Shown: positions 55,364-62,881, numbered from the stretch's first letter. The stretch is DNA of 64,000 nt from Sphingomonas flavescens (GCF_030866745.1 NZ_CP133016.1:2032001-2096000); one strand, 5' to 3'. The notes: generated by a model from the letters alone, not told the origin. Numbers and translations: made by a program.

Positions 55364-55945
55364 ATGAACAACGACGCGGACTTCCGAGCCGGAGATGTCC
55401 TTCGAATTGATTGGGACGAGCGGCCCATTCGCGTGATGATGGCTGACAATGTTGAAGTGTTTTACGACGCGCTGTTTCCAGAAGTCGGCTGGAACTTGGC
55501 CCGCGCGCGAACTGCCATTTATTACAGAAGTTCGACGAGCTTCCTTCGGTCGACTGCGCAATGCATCAGAACCGAACCGCTCACCGACAAGGAGCTTGCA
55601 AGGCATCGACCTGACCTTCCCATACGCATCCTGCGGAGTGGGGAGGCAGATTGGCGTAATCCATTAGTGGATTGGCCGAAGATCAACACTAATATCGAGG
55701 TCAAAACCAATCGGCTCGCGCTAGTCCCTTTTGGCCCGAACGGCGCACCACAGAGAGCCGTCGTCGTCGAAGCGGATGATGGCAAGACATTCAGAGGAAA
55801 CGAGCTGCTGGAATTGGCGCATAGCGTCCAAACAGCCAAGTGCTCGGATGTGCGCGGCGTCGGGTTGTATCGGAGCGGCATCTCGGCTGGCATTCCGTCA
55901 TACTATCTATGGGGAGCGGTCGACAAAGCTGGTCACGCTGCCTGA
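55364..55945 (+). CDS. Protein of unknown function between the duplicates
   Basis: A 193-residue soluble protein (MNNDADFRAGDVLRIDWDERPIRVMMADN...). The first part looks like an all-beta fold; YRSSTSFLRSTAQCIRTE and a later KTNRLALVPFGPNG are conserved-looking but I do not recognise a family. GGGAAG lies 11 bases before the ATG. Only this gene separates the two 754-bp duplicates. Confidence 0.6.
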   Translation: MNNDADFRAGDVLRIDWDERPIRVMMADNVEVFYDALFPEVGWNLARARTAIYYRSSTSFLRSTAQCIRTEPLTDKELARHRPDLPIRILRSGEADWRNPLVDWPKINTNIEVKTNRLALVPFGPNGAPQRAVVVEADDGKTFRGNELLELAHSVQTAKCSDVRGVGLYRSGISAGIPSYYLWGAVDKAGHAA

Positions 55946-55951
55946 CGTCGG

Positions 55952-55983
55952 AGTGTCCGCTTTCCACCCATTGCAGACATTAG
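55952..55983 (+). repeat. Palindromic array repeat, copy 9 (left edge of second duplicate)
   Basis: AGTGTCCGC and GCAGACATTAG around TTTCCACCCATT. From TGTCCGC (55954) rightward it is the same as copy 7; leftward the sequence differs. Confidence 0.9.
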
Positions 55984-56707
55984 CGGCGCTCGTCAGATAA
56001 CCGTAGGCCATGACCGACCAGCAAATCCTGAGGTGGATGCCTTATGTCTTCCCAATCTTCTTCGTGGGAATGTGGCTGCTCATCTCGACATTGCTCGGGG
56101 TAATGTCGGGCTGGTTCAACCTCCAGCAGTGGTACGCCGACGACAATAGCGAGGAGCCGCTGCTGAAGCTCGGCTGGCAATCCGGGGTGATGGGGGTCGG
56201 CGTCAATCTCAACGGGATCTTGACGCTCGCTGCGAAACGGTCGGGCCTCTCGATCCGCATCTGGCGCATATTTGGCCCCTTCCGGAAGCCCCTCCTTGTG
56301 CCATGGAGCGAGATCAGTGCGGAGCCTGCGCGGAGCTTCTTCACTCAGATGGTCAAGCTCGGTCTCGGCAATCCGCCCAACGGTAGGCTGAAGATTAATG
56401 CGGCGACCTGGTCCAAATTGGTGGCCGTCGCTGGTCCAATCGCCAAAGTTCCTTTGCCGCCAGCCACGGCGGTCTCGCGCAAGTCAATGGCGTTGCGCAT
56501 GTTTCTCGAGTGGGTCGTGATCACCGCAGGAGCTGCGACGTTCTTTTGGTTCGCTCCGTATTTCATCAGCCCTCCGGGCGAGAGAGTCGGTTTGCCGATC
56601 GTCATCTGCATTTTATTCCCGGCGATTGTATTCGGGTTAGGGCAATTGATCCGCTACGCCCGCGAAAGCTGATCGATCCTAACGTCCGCTTTCCACCCAT
56701 TGCGGAC
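55954..56707 (+). repeat. Duplicated 754-bp repeat-bounded unit, second copy
   Basis: About 99.5% identical to 54583-55336, with both ends inside palindromic repeats. Confidence 0.95.
56010..56672 (+). CDS. Membrane protein of unknown function, duplicate copy 2
   Basis: A 220-residue protein as at 54639, with Glu4Gln, Gln92Arg and Leu151Pro. All three coding differences change the amino acid. Same three-helix layout and spacing from the repeat upstream. Confidence 0.75.
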   Translation: MTDQQILRWMPYVFPIFFVGMWLLISTLLGVMSGWFNLQQWYADDNSEEPLLKLGWQSGVMGVGVNLNGILTLAAKRSGLSIRIWRIFGPFRKPLLVPWSEISAEPARSFFTQMVKLGLGNPPNGRLKINAATWSKLVAVAGPIAKVPLPPATAVSRKSMALRMFLEWVVITAGAATFFWFAPYFISPPGERVGLPIVICILFPAIVFGLGQLIRYARES

Positions 56708-56712
56708 ACTAG
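56680..56712 (+). repeat. Palindromic array repeat, copy 10
   Basis: TAACGTCCGC and GCGGACACTAG around TTTCCACCCATT, seven bases past the stop of the second 220-residue gene. Confidence 0.88.
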
Positions 56713-56734
56713 CGATGCTGCGCAGAATAGCTCG

Positions 56735-56890
56735 ATGTTCCGCACATCAAGTCTGGTCATGACCCTTCTGCTATTGTGCGCATGCGCACGCTCGACCACA
56801 GTGCGGTGCGCTCGGTCGCTTGCCGATAGCATTGTCGACACGAATGATTACATGTCGGTAAGAACGGAGATAATCCAATGCGGTCGGTGA
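56735..56890 (+). CDS. Very small lipoprotein-like protein
   Basis: A 51-residue frame from ATG 56735: MFRTSSLVMTLLLLCACARS could be a lipoprotein signal (LLCA). The short rest has no motif. The upstream frame is repeat-derived. It is followed closely by the next gene. Weak call. Confidence 0.35.
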   Translation: MFRTSSLVMTLLLLCACARSTTVRCARSLADSIVDTNDYMSVRTEIIQCGR

Positions 56891-57060
56891 AGACGGACGC
56901 CGCGCTCGACGCGTTGAACGATGAGCGCGACCATCTCGCAATCCAGATCAACCTTGCTGCCGATAGCGAAGGGCTCGATATGACGAGGCTCTCGGCGCTG
57001 CGTCAGAAGCTGGCGAGGCTCGAACTCAAAATCCAAAACTACCGGCCCGCGACCGCCTGA
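56878..57060 (+). CDS. Small coiled-coil protein
   Basis: A 60-residue helical protein (DAALDALNDERDHLAIQINLAADSEG..RLSALRQKLARLELKIQ). GGAGA seven bases before ATG 56878 supports translation. It has no repeat between it and the preceding frame and overlaps it by 13 bp. Confidence 0.6.
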   Translation: MRSVKTDAALDALNDERDHLAIQINLAADSEGLDMTRLSALRQKLARLELKIQNYRPATA

Positions 57061-57199
57061 TACCGAGCGCCTGCCAAAGCACTTGATGATTAGGTGGCGC
57101 CGTCAGTCCGTGCTAGAAGGGGTCATCGCACGGAACCTATTGTAAGCCTGTGCGGCTGAGAGACCCATCGCGCTCCCGCTTACTGTCGGGAGATATTCC

Positions 57200-57358
57200 G
57201 TGGACCTCAATTATTTTTACGCGCGCCATCAGGTGTCGCTCTTCATGGCCGATCATGCGGCTTGCGATCGCTCGCGGGCCGTTCACCGCGAATTTGCCGA
57301 TGGCTATGCCGCCCGCATCGCCAGCGAGCGTTTCGACCGGCGGGCGATTGCGTCGTGA
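57200..57358 (+). CDS. Small protein of the DxxxxYxRHQxSLF family, member 1
   Basis: A 52-residue protein below common length cut-offs: it starts VDLNYFYARHQVSLFMADHA and ends IASERFDRRAIAS. GGGAGA lies seven bases before the GTG. A related protein is encoded on the minus strand at 59147-59308, sharing Y.RHQ.SLF.AD and HRE.A.GYA.RI, which supports both as real. GTGA overlap with the next gene. Confidence 0.75.
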   Translation: MDLNYFYARHQVSLFMADHAACDRSRAVHREFADGYAARIASERFDRRAIAS

Positions 57359-57504
57359 GCGGCAACGATAATGGCGTCGACGAGACAGAGCTCAAGCGCC
57401 TAGGCATTCAACGCGTGCCCACGGAAGTATTTCTGTGGGGCGGCTACCGATACAGCAATGCGCGAGACGCCATCGCCGCTGCTCGGCGGGCGGACGCCAA
57501 GTGA
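57355..57504 (+). CDS. Small protein of unknown function
   Basis: A 49-residue frame (VSGNDNGVDETELKRLGIQRVPTEVFLWGGYRYSNARDAIAAARRADAK) that overlaps both neighbours by GTGA. The two four-base overlaps and a sensible composition support translation. No known family. Confidence 0.65.
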   Translation: MSGNDNGVDETELKRLGIQRVPTEVFLWGGYRYSNARDAIAAARRADAK

Positions 57505-57725
57505 GCCGCGAGATATTCGTTAGGCTCGATGAGAAAAAGGTGATCGCAGACTGCGCAGCGGCCGGATTCACCATCTCGACCATCGAGCGCATCCCCAGTG
57601 GCGGCGTTCGACTAGTCCTCAGCAGCAGTTTCGGGGCGCATCAGATGCGGCAGAAGTACAAGTCTCAGCTCATCGAAGAGACCGTCACGCGCGAACGCAT
57701 CCGTCCGCGCAAACCCAGTTGGTAA
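57501..57725 (+). CDS. Small basic protein of unknown function
   Basis: A 74-residue protein starting VSREIFVRLDEKKVIADCAAAGFTISTIERIPSGGVRLVL and ending basic (RERIRPRKPSW). GTG start by GTGA overlap. Third gene of a coupled micro-operon. Confidence 0.65.
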   Translation: MSREIFVRLDEKKVIADCAAAGFTISTIERIPSGGVRLVLSSSFGAHQMRQKYKSQLIEETVTRERIRPRKPSW

Positions 57726-57737
57726 GGAAGCTTTCAG

Positions 57738-57866
57738 ATGGCCAAGAGTCAGCAGAAGTCGAACAAGGAAATTCGAAAGCCGAAGAAGGCCAAGGTCAAG
57801 ACAATCGCGGCCAATCCCTCGCAGAAGGGCGGAGCGCGCGGGCTCGAAAACCTGAAGAACGACTAG
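57738..57866 (+). CDS. Small Lys-rich conserved protein
   Basis: A 42-residue protein MAKSQQKSNKEIRKPKKAKVK..., a type I recall as a short conserved protein in alphaproteobacteria. AGGAAG seven bases before ATG supports the start. Twelve bases after the preceding stop. Role unknown. Confidence 0.7.
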   Translation: MAKSQQKSNKEIRKPKKAKVKTIAANPSQKGGARGLENLKND

Positions 57867-57881
57867 GTGCGGAACGATTAT

Positions 57882-58058
57882 ATGCGATCGCGAGATCCCG
57901 CCGGACAATATAGAACGGATCCTGGTGCCGGGCGCAGCCCGATGGTTTACGTTATTGGCGGTGCGTCACCCAGTTACATGACGGAAGCGATGTACCGGGC
58001 GCGGGGGGTCAAGCCGCCTTTTGAGGAACTGCCGACCGAGGCTGAATACGACGCCTAA
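57882..58058 (+). CDS. Small protein of unknown function
   Basis: A 58-residue frame MRSRDPAGQYRTDPGAGRSP...ARGVKPPFEELPTEAEYDA. GGAA lies seven bases before ATG 57882; GTG 57867 directly after the prior stop is the alternative. No motif. Confidence 0.5.
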   Translation: MRSRDPAGQYRTDPGAGRSPMVYVIGGASPSYMTEAMYRARGVKPPFEELPTEAEYDA

Positions 58059-58112
58059 CTGAAACACTCCCGCTCGTGCCTGCGCACGCGGCTGGACCGG
58101 TGTGATTTCAGA

Positions 58113-58289
58113 CTAACCCAAACGCCGGTTCAATTCGGCAACCCGTGTTTCGATGCGCTCGATGGCTTCCGGCGTAGTGGCCTGCAACTCTCGCAGGCCT
58201 TCCGCGTCAACGTGAGTAATTCGTCCGCTGCGCATGCCGCGTAAGAGTTTGACCAGCCGATCGCGTTCTTCGTGCCAACTTTCACTCAT
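58113..58289 (-). CDS. Small helical protein
   Basis: A 58-residue protein MSESWHEERDRLVKLLRGMRSGRITHVDAEGLRELQ..., charged and helical. It is below usual length limits. The family is not known to me with a function, but the composition and its GAGG before ATG make translation likely. Confidence 0.6.
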   Translation of the reverse strand: MSESWHEERDRLVKLLRGMRSGRITHVDAEGLRELQATTPEAIERIETRVAELNRRLG

Positions 58290-58346
58290 GGCCTCAACCG
58301 TAATTCTTGAAGAGCGGCGTCAGATGTCATCTGGCGCAACCTGCGT

Positions 58347-58553
58347 TCAGACATTGCCAAGTCTCACGGCCTGTCGCTCGCCTCGAACGGCCCCAAGCTC
58401 ATAGGTAAGGCGCTGCCCCACCAAAGGCCGGATTTGCGGATTAAAGTAAATGCCGCTGCGCTCGAATACCAAATATTCGCCGCCACTGTCGGCTTCGATC
58501 AGGCCGCGTCCAAGAAGAGGGTTGAACGACTTCACCGTTCCGCAGAGCCTCAT
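58347..58553 (-). CDS. Cold-shock-domain-like protein, divergent
   Basis: A 68-residue protein: LCGTVKSFNPLLGRGLIEADSGGEYLVF resembles a cold-shock domain, with the RNP-1 motif altered (GRGLIEA instead of GFGFI). It overlaps the upstream cold-shock gene by ATGA. RNA binding may be reduced. Confidence 0.75.
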   Translation of the reverse strand: MRLCGTVKSFNPLLGRGLIEADSGGEYLVFERSGIYFNPQIRPLVGQRLTYELGAVRGERQAVRLGNV

Positions 58554-58861
58554 GTCGGCCGTTCTTCCGCGACAACCGCAACTTCGCTTTTCTCAGCTGG
58601 CGGCAGAGGAGACGCTAACGGTTCGCCTATGCGGGCTGTCGACACGTCGACGTGCAATATTTCAACCACACGATGCTTGCCTCGATCCGGTGTGATTAAC
58701 ACTTGCAGCGTGGTGCCCCGCGGAAGAGCCTCAAACCCTGCAGCTTGAAGCGCATCCCGGTGCAGGAAGGCGTCTCCCAGGCGATCGGCCAACTTGACGA
58801 AGCCGAACCGTTTCTCGCGGTTGAACCAACTAAGTTGACCAGCACAGACGGACTTCACCAT
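58550..58861 (-). CDS. Cold-shock-domain protein
   Basis: A 103-residue protein with one cold-shock domain (AGQLSWFNREKRFGFVKLADRLGDAFLHRDALQAAG) holding RNP-1 (KRFGFV), then an acidic-Pro tail. It is first of a pair with the divergent member downstream on the same strand. Confidence 0.85.
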   Translation of the reverse strand: MVKSVCAGQLSWFNREKRFGFVKLADRLGDAFLHRDALQAAGFEALPRGTTLQVLITPDRGKHRVVEILHVDVSTARIGEPLASPLPPAEKSEVAVVAEERPT

Positions 58862-59146
58862 TCGGATTTGCCCGCAAACTCCCCCGATCCGCGCAGATAT
58901 GCCCGGCGCGGACCGGAGGTCCTCCCTAATGGGAGGGAACGGTCGGAACGGCGGAACTCGGATGCCAAGCGCCTCACCGCTTCAAGCTTGCTGAGTCGAT
59001 ACGGCGGGCGTCGTCGTCAAACTGATCGGCAACAGACCTTAAAGCCTGAAAGCCGCCTGACGTTCGTGCCCTCGATGCCAGTCGACGGCATGAGGCCGCT
59101 TGCTCGCGAAGCGAGTCAGCCGCCTCGCCTCGTGAAAGCGGCTCCA
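58862..59146. other. Gene-free region upstream of the cold-shock genes
   Basis: 285 bp without a supported gene. It should hold the promoter of the cold-shock pair on the minus strand. A CCTCCC/GGGAGG hairpin with TAAT loop lies near 58921-58936. Confidence 0.4.
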
Positions 59147-59308
59147 TTAGGCTGCCGCTAATTTGAACGAAGACTTCGTGGCCGAGATGCGTGAAGCATA
59201 GCCCTCAGCAAGCTCGCGGTGGATGCGCCGCAACTCTTCTGAACTTGCAATCTGATCGGCCCTGAACAGCGAAATCTGGTGGCGTTGGTAATGGTCGCTG
59301 GGATCCAC
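59147..59308 (-). CDS. Small protein of the DxxxxYxRHQxSLF family, member 2
   Basis: A 53-residue protein (VDPSDHYQRHQISLFRADQIASSEEL..) related to the product of 57200-57358 on the opposite strand. GGAGAG lies six bases before the GTG. The shared positions in two divergent copies support translation. Confidence 0.75.
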   Translation of the reverse strand: MDPSDHYQRHQISLFRADQIASSEELRRIHRELAEGYASRISATKSSFKLAAA

Positions 59309-59599
59309 GTCGTGCTCTCCTCTGCGTAAGCGGGAGCACGGTTCGTCTCTCAGGCGCGCGGGCCTACGGTGAGATATTCCGCGCGATGATGGTTACTTAA
59401 CACACCCCGTCCAATCTACCTAACGCGTTCTCACGCTGACGTATGTTTCGATCCGTCGCAGACCTGCCTTGGGGAACTGCCTCAATCATCGGATCCTCTC
59501 TCAGCAGACACGGGTGAGAAGCGCTGGGAACAGAGGGTAAAGAAGGTCGCGAAGAAACAGCTTTCGGAACGTTACTGCTGGCCCAATGATTGGACTTTC

Positions 59600-59797
59600 A
59601 TGTCAGATGCGGCGAACCGCTTTCGGGATCGCGCGCGCGATTGCCTCAACCTAGCAAAAGGTGCTCGCTATGTTGGCGACCGCATCATGCTGGAAGAGAT
59701 CGCGGCCGACCTAGAGGATGAAGCTAAGCGGATTGATTCGGAAGCACGGTCCAAGTCGTCGAAGCGTCCACCCGCTCAAGACGACCATCCGGATTAA
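59600..59797 (+). CDS. Small helical protein
   Basis: A 65-residue protein MSDAANRFRDRARDCLNLAKGARYVGDRIMLEEIAADLEDEAKRIDSEARSK. Similar short proteins with a RYRxxAxxCLxLA pattern are common in alphaproteobacteria; function unknown. Confidence 0.7.
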   Translation: MSDAANRFRDRARDCLNLAKGARYVGDRIMLEEIAADLEDEAKRIDSEARSKSSKRPPAQDDHPD

Positions 59798-59920
59798 GCC
59801 GTGCTACCAGGCGATCTCGTAGCCATATCTCGCAGCGCTTAGCGTCCGGCTTTAGCTCGCGCACTTTCTATCCACGGCGCAAAGCTACCGCACCGAGGCC
59901 ATGCGCTTTGCCAGTCTGCG

Positions 59921-59953
59921 GAATGTCCACGTTCCACCCAATGCAGACATTAG
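59921..59953 (+). repeat. Palindromic array repeat, copy 11
   Basis: GAATGTCCAC and GCAGACATTAG around GTTCCACCCAAT, with some arm changes. It is followed by copy 12 within five bases. Confidence 0.8.
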
Positions 59954-59957
59954 CGCA

Positions 59958-59987
59958 GTGGCTGCTTCCGACCCATTGCGGACATTA
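59958..59987 (+). repeat. Palindromic array repeat, copy 12
   Basis: Loop and right arm are intact (TTCCGACCCATTGCGGACATTAA) but the left arm is only GTGGCTGC. Copies 11 and 12 stand in tandem with no gene between. Confidence 0.75.
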
Positions 59988-60025
59988 AGAACCATTGCCA
60001 CGATGCAGCCGATGGAGATGGCGCA

Positions 60026-60214
60026 ATGATACTCTTTGCTGTTGTCGGCTTACTGGCTGCTGCCTTCTGCATTTGCCGCAGCATCGCGGATTTTCGCGCC
60101 AAGCGTTACGTCTGGGCAGCTGCTGGCATGCTCAGCGGCGCGGCTCTTTTGGTTACCCCAATGCAGACCCACGCTGTGAAGTTCGAGAAGTCCATACTGA
60201 CCCAGCCAAAGTAA
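60026..60214 (+). CDS. Small membrane protein
   Basis: A 62-residue protein with two hydrophobic helices (about 2-19 and 28-45). GGAG eight bases before ATG 60026. Unknown function; sits between repeats 12 and 13. Confidence 0.55.
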   Translation: MILFAVVGLLAAAFCICRSIADFRAKRYVWAAAGMLSGAALLVTPMQTHAVKFEKSILTQPK

Positions 60215-60222
60215 GCGCTGCC

Positions 60223-60255
60223 AAATGTCCGCTTACCACCCATTGCGGACATTAG
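60223..60255 (+). repeat. Palindromic array repeat, copy 13
   Basis: AAATGTCCGC and GCGGACATTAG around TTACCACCCATT, eight bases after a stop codon. Confidence 0.88.
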
Positions 60256-60278
60256 GGTCGGCTGACATTCTGAAATGC

Positions 60279-60593
60279 ATGAGATGGGCTGTGTTGTTGA
60301 TGGCATCCGCACTTGCGGGCTGTGCTGGCCCGAAGAACTCATTCGTGGTCGACGATCCGCAAAGGCTCGTCCGGACCGCCACGCTTAGGCTGTGCGGTTC
60401 AGAGACTCCGCTGCTGCGGCAGGGTCAGCGCTTCTCGCTGTCAGCCCCAGTCAGGTGCGAAGGCGATGGAGAAATCAGGCTCGTCTATGCAGATCGCAGG
60501 TCGGAGCACTGCGTGGTCGGCTACGTCACGCCCCAAGCGCAGCAGGAATTCCGGTTCCGTGCGGAGCAGTCCTCCTGCAAGCCAATCAGCTAG
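60279..60593 (+). CDS. Small lipoprotein
   Basis: A 104-residue protein with lipoprotein signal (MRWAVLLMASALAGC, Cys15) and a soluble part with three further Cys (LRLCGSETPLL, VRCEGDGE, HCVVGYV...SSCKPIS). The frame upstream of ATG 60279 is repeat-derived (HPLRTLG). Its stop TAG lies in the next repeat. Confidence 0.6.
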   Translation: MRWAVLLMASALAGCAGPKNSFVVDDPQRLVRTATLRLCGSETPLLRQGQRFSLSAPVRCEGDGEIRLVYADRRSEHCVVGYVTPQAQQEFRFRAEQSSCKPIS

Positions 60594-60623
60594 CGTCCGT
60601 TTTCCACCCAAAGCAGACATTAG
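60590..60623 (+). repeat. Palindromic array repeat, copy 14
   Basis: CTAGCGTCCGT and GCAGACATTAG around TTTCCACCCAAA. It supplies the stop codon of the lipoprotein gene and marks the end of the array. Confidence 0.85.
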
Positions 60624-60625
60624 CC

Positions 60626-61303
60626 TCAGGCCGTCGCTAGCGCGGCGTCACTCACATAGGGGTTGGTCGCGCGTTCGTAGCCGAAGGTGGACATCTGGCC
60701 GTGGCCGGGGACGAAGGCGGTTTCGTCGCCCATCGGCCACAGGCGGGTGGTGATCGAGCGGAGCAGGTCCTGCTGATTGCCGTGGGGAAAGTCCCAGCGG
60801 CCGACCGAGCCCTTGAACAGGACGTCGCCGACCAATGCGAGGTTCGATTCGGGGTGGTGGAAGACGACGTGGCCGGGCGTGTGGCCGGGGCAGTGACGGA
60901 CGTCGAGGGTCAGATTGCCAACGGTCACCTGGTCGCCGTCCGCCAGCCAGCGGTTGGACTCGAACGGACGGCCGGGGACGCCGTACTTGGCGCCGTCCTC
61001 GGCGAGGCGGTCGATCCAGTAACGGTCGCCCTCGTGCGGGCCTTCAATCTCGACGCCAAGCTCTTCGGCGAGGATGCCGGCGCTGCCGCAATGGTCGATG
61101 TGGCCGTGGGTCAGCAGGATCTTCTCGACCGTCACGCCGTGCTGCTGCGCTGCCGCCTTGAGGAGGTGCAGGTCGCCGCCCGGATCGCAGAAGGCGCCGC
61201 GCATTGTCGCGGTGCACCACAGCAGGGTGCAATTCTGCTGCAGCGGCGTGACCGGGATGATGGTCGCCTTCAGCGGGCGGTCGTTCGCTCCCTCAGCGCT
61301 CAT
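60626..61303 (-). CDS. MBL fold metallo-hydrolase (glyoxalase II-like)
   Basis: A 225-residue enzyme with the metallo-beta-lactamase metal motif [14 protein letters not shown], plus [24 protein letters not shown] and [15 protein letters not shown]. It is like the YcbL group of glyoxalase II-type hydrolases. ATG 61303 overlaps the stop of the dipeptidase (ATGA); the frame to 61708 lies within it. It is just outside the array. Confidence 0.92.
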   Translation of the reverse strand: MSAEGANDRPLKATIIPVTPLQQNCTLLWCTATMRGAFCDPGGDLHLLKAAAQQHGVTVEKILLTHGHIDHCGSAGILAEELGVEIEGPHEGDRYWIDRLAEDGAKYGVPGRPFESNRWLADGDQVTVGNLTLDVRHCPGHTPGHVVFHHPESNLALVGDVLFKGSVGRWDFPHGNQQDLLRSITTRLWPMGDETAFVPGHGQMSTFGYERATNPYVSDAALATA

Positions 61304-62556
61304 TTGCCCTTGTCGAGGTCCGACAGCGCGGCAGGCTCGTTCTTCATCGACGCCGCGACCTTCTCCGCGCCGCGCAAGGCCCGCAGCACGTTGCCGCCGG
61401 CGAGCTTGGCAAGGTTGGCATCTGACCAGCCACGCTTGATCAGCTCGGCGAACACCAAGGGATAGGTCTCGACGCCGCCGAGGCCCGTCGGCGCGTAGGG
61501 GATCCCGTCGAGGTCGGCGCCGATGCCGACATGGTCGTAGCCCGCGACCTTGGCGACATGCTCGATATGGTCGGCGACGATGCGGACGTCGGTGTCCGGA
61601 CGCGGGTGGGCAGCCTCCCAGGCCTTGAGGCCGGCGGCGACAGCGTCCTTGCTGGCGCGATTGAGCGATTTGAGGCGTGCTTCCTCGGCGCTCTGGTCGG
61701 CCCCCCATTTGTAGACCGCGTCGGAAATGAAGCCGGGGACCCAGTTGACCATGACCACGCCGCCATTGGCGGGCAGCAGCTTCAGCACGTCGTCGGGCAC
61801 GTTGCGCGGGTGATCGACCAAGGCGCGTGCGGAGGAGTGGGAGAAGATGACCGGCGCCTTGCTGGCGGCTATCGCGTCCTTCATCGTCGCGGGCGCGACG
61901 TGGCTGAGGTCGACCAGCATGCCGATGCGGTTCATCTCATGCACCACCTCGACGCCGAACGGGCTGAGCCCGTCGTACTTGGGCTCGTCGGTCGCGGCGT
62001 CTGCCCATTCGGTGGTCTGGTTGTGGGTCAGCGTCATGTAGCGCGCGCCGAGGTTGTAGAACTGTCGCAGCGCGGCGAGCGAGCCGCCGATCTGGCGCCC
62101 GCCCTCGATGCCGATCAGCGAGGCGACCTTGCCCTTCTTGTGAATGCGGATGACGTCGTCGGCGGTGTAGGCCTGCTCGAGATCGTTGGGGTAAGCGGCG
62201 ATCATCCGCTTGACGATGTCGATCTCCTGCAGCGTCTCGCGAATCGCGGCATCGCCAGTGATCGAGCCATCGATGTACACCGACCAGAACTGGCCGCCGA
62301 CACGGCCGGCGTGAAGGCGCGCCATGTCGGTCATCAGCGCGCGCGGCTTCCGCTGGTCGGTTCCACTGGCGAGGCCCGTGATGTCGCGCTGGTAATTTTC
62401 GGCCAGTTGCTCGGCGATGTCGTTGTGACCGTCGATGAGCGGCGTCGTCTTGAGGATACGGTCGATCCGCGCCTGAACCTTGGGATCGATGGACTGAGCG
62501 GAAGCGGGCGCGGCAATGGCGGCGATCGCGGCGGCGACGAGCAGGGCTTTCTTCAT
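61300..62556 (-). CDS. Exported M19 membrane dipeptidase
   Basis: A 418-residue protein with signal peptide ([21 protein letters not shown]) and an M19 fold: [11 protein letters not shown] with the metal Hx[42 protein letters not shown], and GIGADLDGI near the end. It cleaves dipeptides in the periplasm. ATG 62556 is used; the frame opens at 62808. Confidence 0.94.
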   Translation of the reverse strand: MKKALLVAAAIAAIAAPASAQSIDPKVQARIDRILKTTPLIDGHNDIAEQLAENYQRDITGLASGTDQRKPRALMTDMARLHAGRVGGQFWSVYIDGSITGDAAIRETLQEIDIVKRMIAAYPNDLEQAYTADDVIRIHKKGKVASLIGIEGGRQIGGSLAALRQFYNLGARYMTLTHNQTTEWADAATDEPKYDGLSPFGVEVVHEMNRIGMLVDLSHVAPATMKDAIAASKAPVIFSHSSARALVDHPRNVPDDVLKLLPANGGVVMVNWVPGFISDAVYKWGADQSAEEARLKSLNRASKDAVAAGLKAWEAAHPRPDTDVRIVADHIEHVAKVAGYDHVGIGADLDGIPYAPTGLGGVETYPLVFAELIKRGWSDANLAKLAGGNVLRALRGAEKVAASMKNEPAALSDLDKGK

Positions 62557-62650
62557 GCATCGAGGTGTAGGAAGCGCGGCGGCGGCGCGCAATGCGGCGC
62601 GTGGAATCGGGGCTTGCCGTTTGTCCGTCCGCCGACGATGGAGGCGCGCA

Positions 62651-62881
62651 ATGCACGATCTTGAAGAAACGATGCGCTTCGACCCCGACGACGGGATCGC
62701 CGATCTCGACACGCATCTCGACCGGTTGAAGCAGGCCGCGGAAGCGCAGGGCTTCAAGTTCGACCGGCACGCCGCGCGCAACGAGCTGCAGGCGGCGACG
62801 TTCGGCAAGCGGCGGCTATCGACGGCGCGGCTGGTGCTGTCGCCGACAGGAGCGATGGCGATCGAGGTTCGTCCGCTCTAG
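62651..62881 (+). CDS. Small protein of unknown function
   Basis: A 76-residue protein [43 protein letters not shown]... with GGAGG six bases before ATG. It is divergent from the dipeptidase and convergent with pdeM by four bases. No family known to me. Confidence 0.65.
   Translation: MHDLEETMRFDPDDGIADLDTHLDRLKQAAEAQGFKFDRHAARNELQAATFGKRRLSTARLVLSPTGAMAIEVRPL

Noticed and set aside
58703-59161. 152-residue plus-strand frame
   Set aside because: Half is antisense to the cold-shock gene; the rest has no motif and an Arg-rich composition.
52422-60623. Repeats as an integron attC array
   Set aside because: No RYYYAAC/GTTRRRY core sites, short uniform length, and no integrase gene in the window.
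52422-60623. Repeats as a CRISPR array
   Set aside because: Spacing is 5 bp to over 3 kb and the intervals hold genes; no cas genes are present.
52422-60623. Repeats as simple transcription terminators
   Set aside because: The stems lack a following T-run, and the loop sequence is conserved, which terminators do not need. A weak termination effect cannot be excluded.
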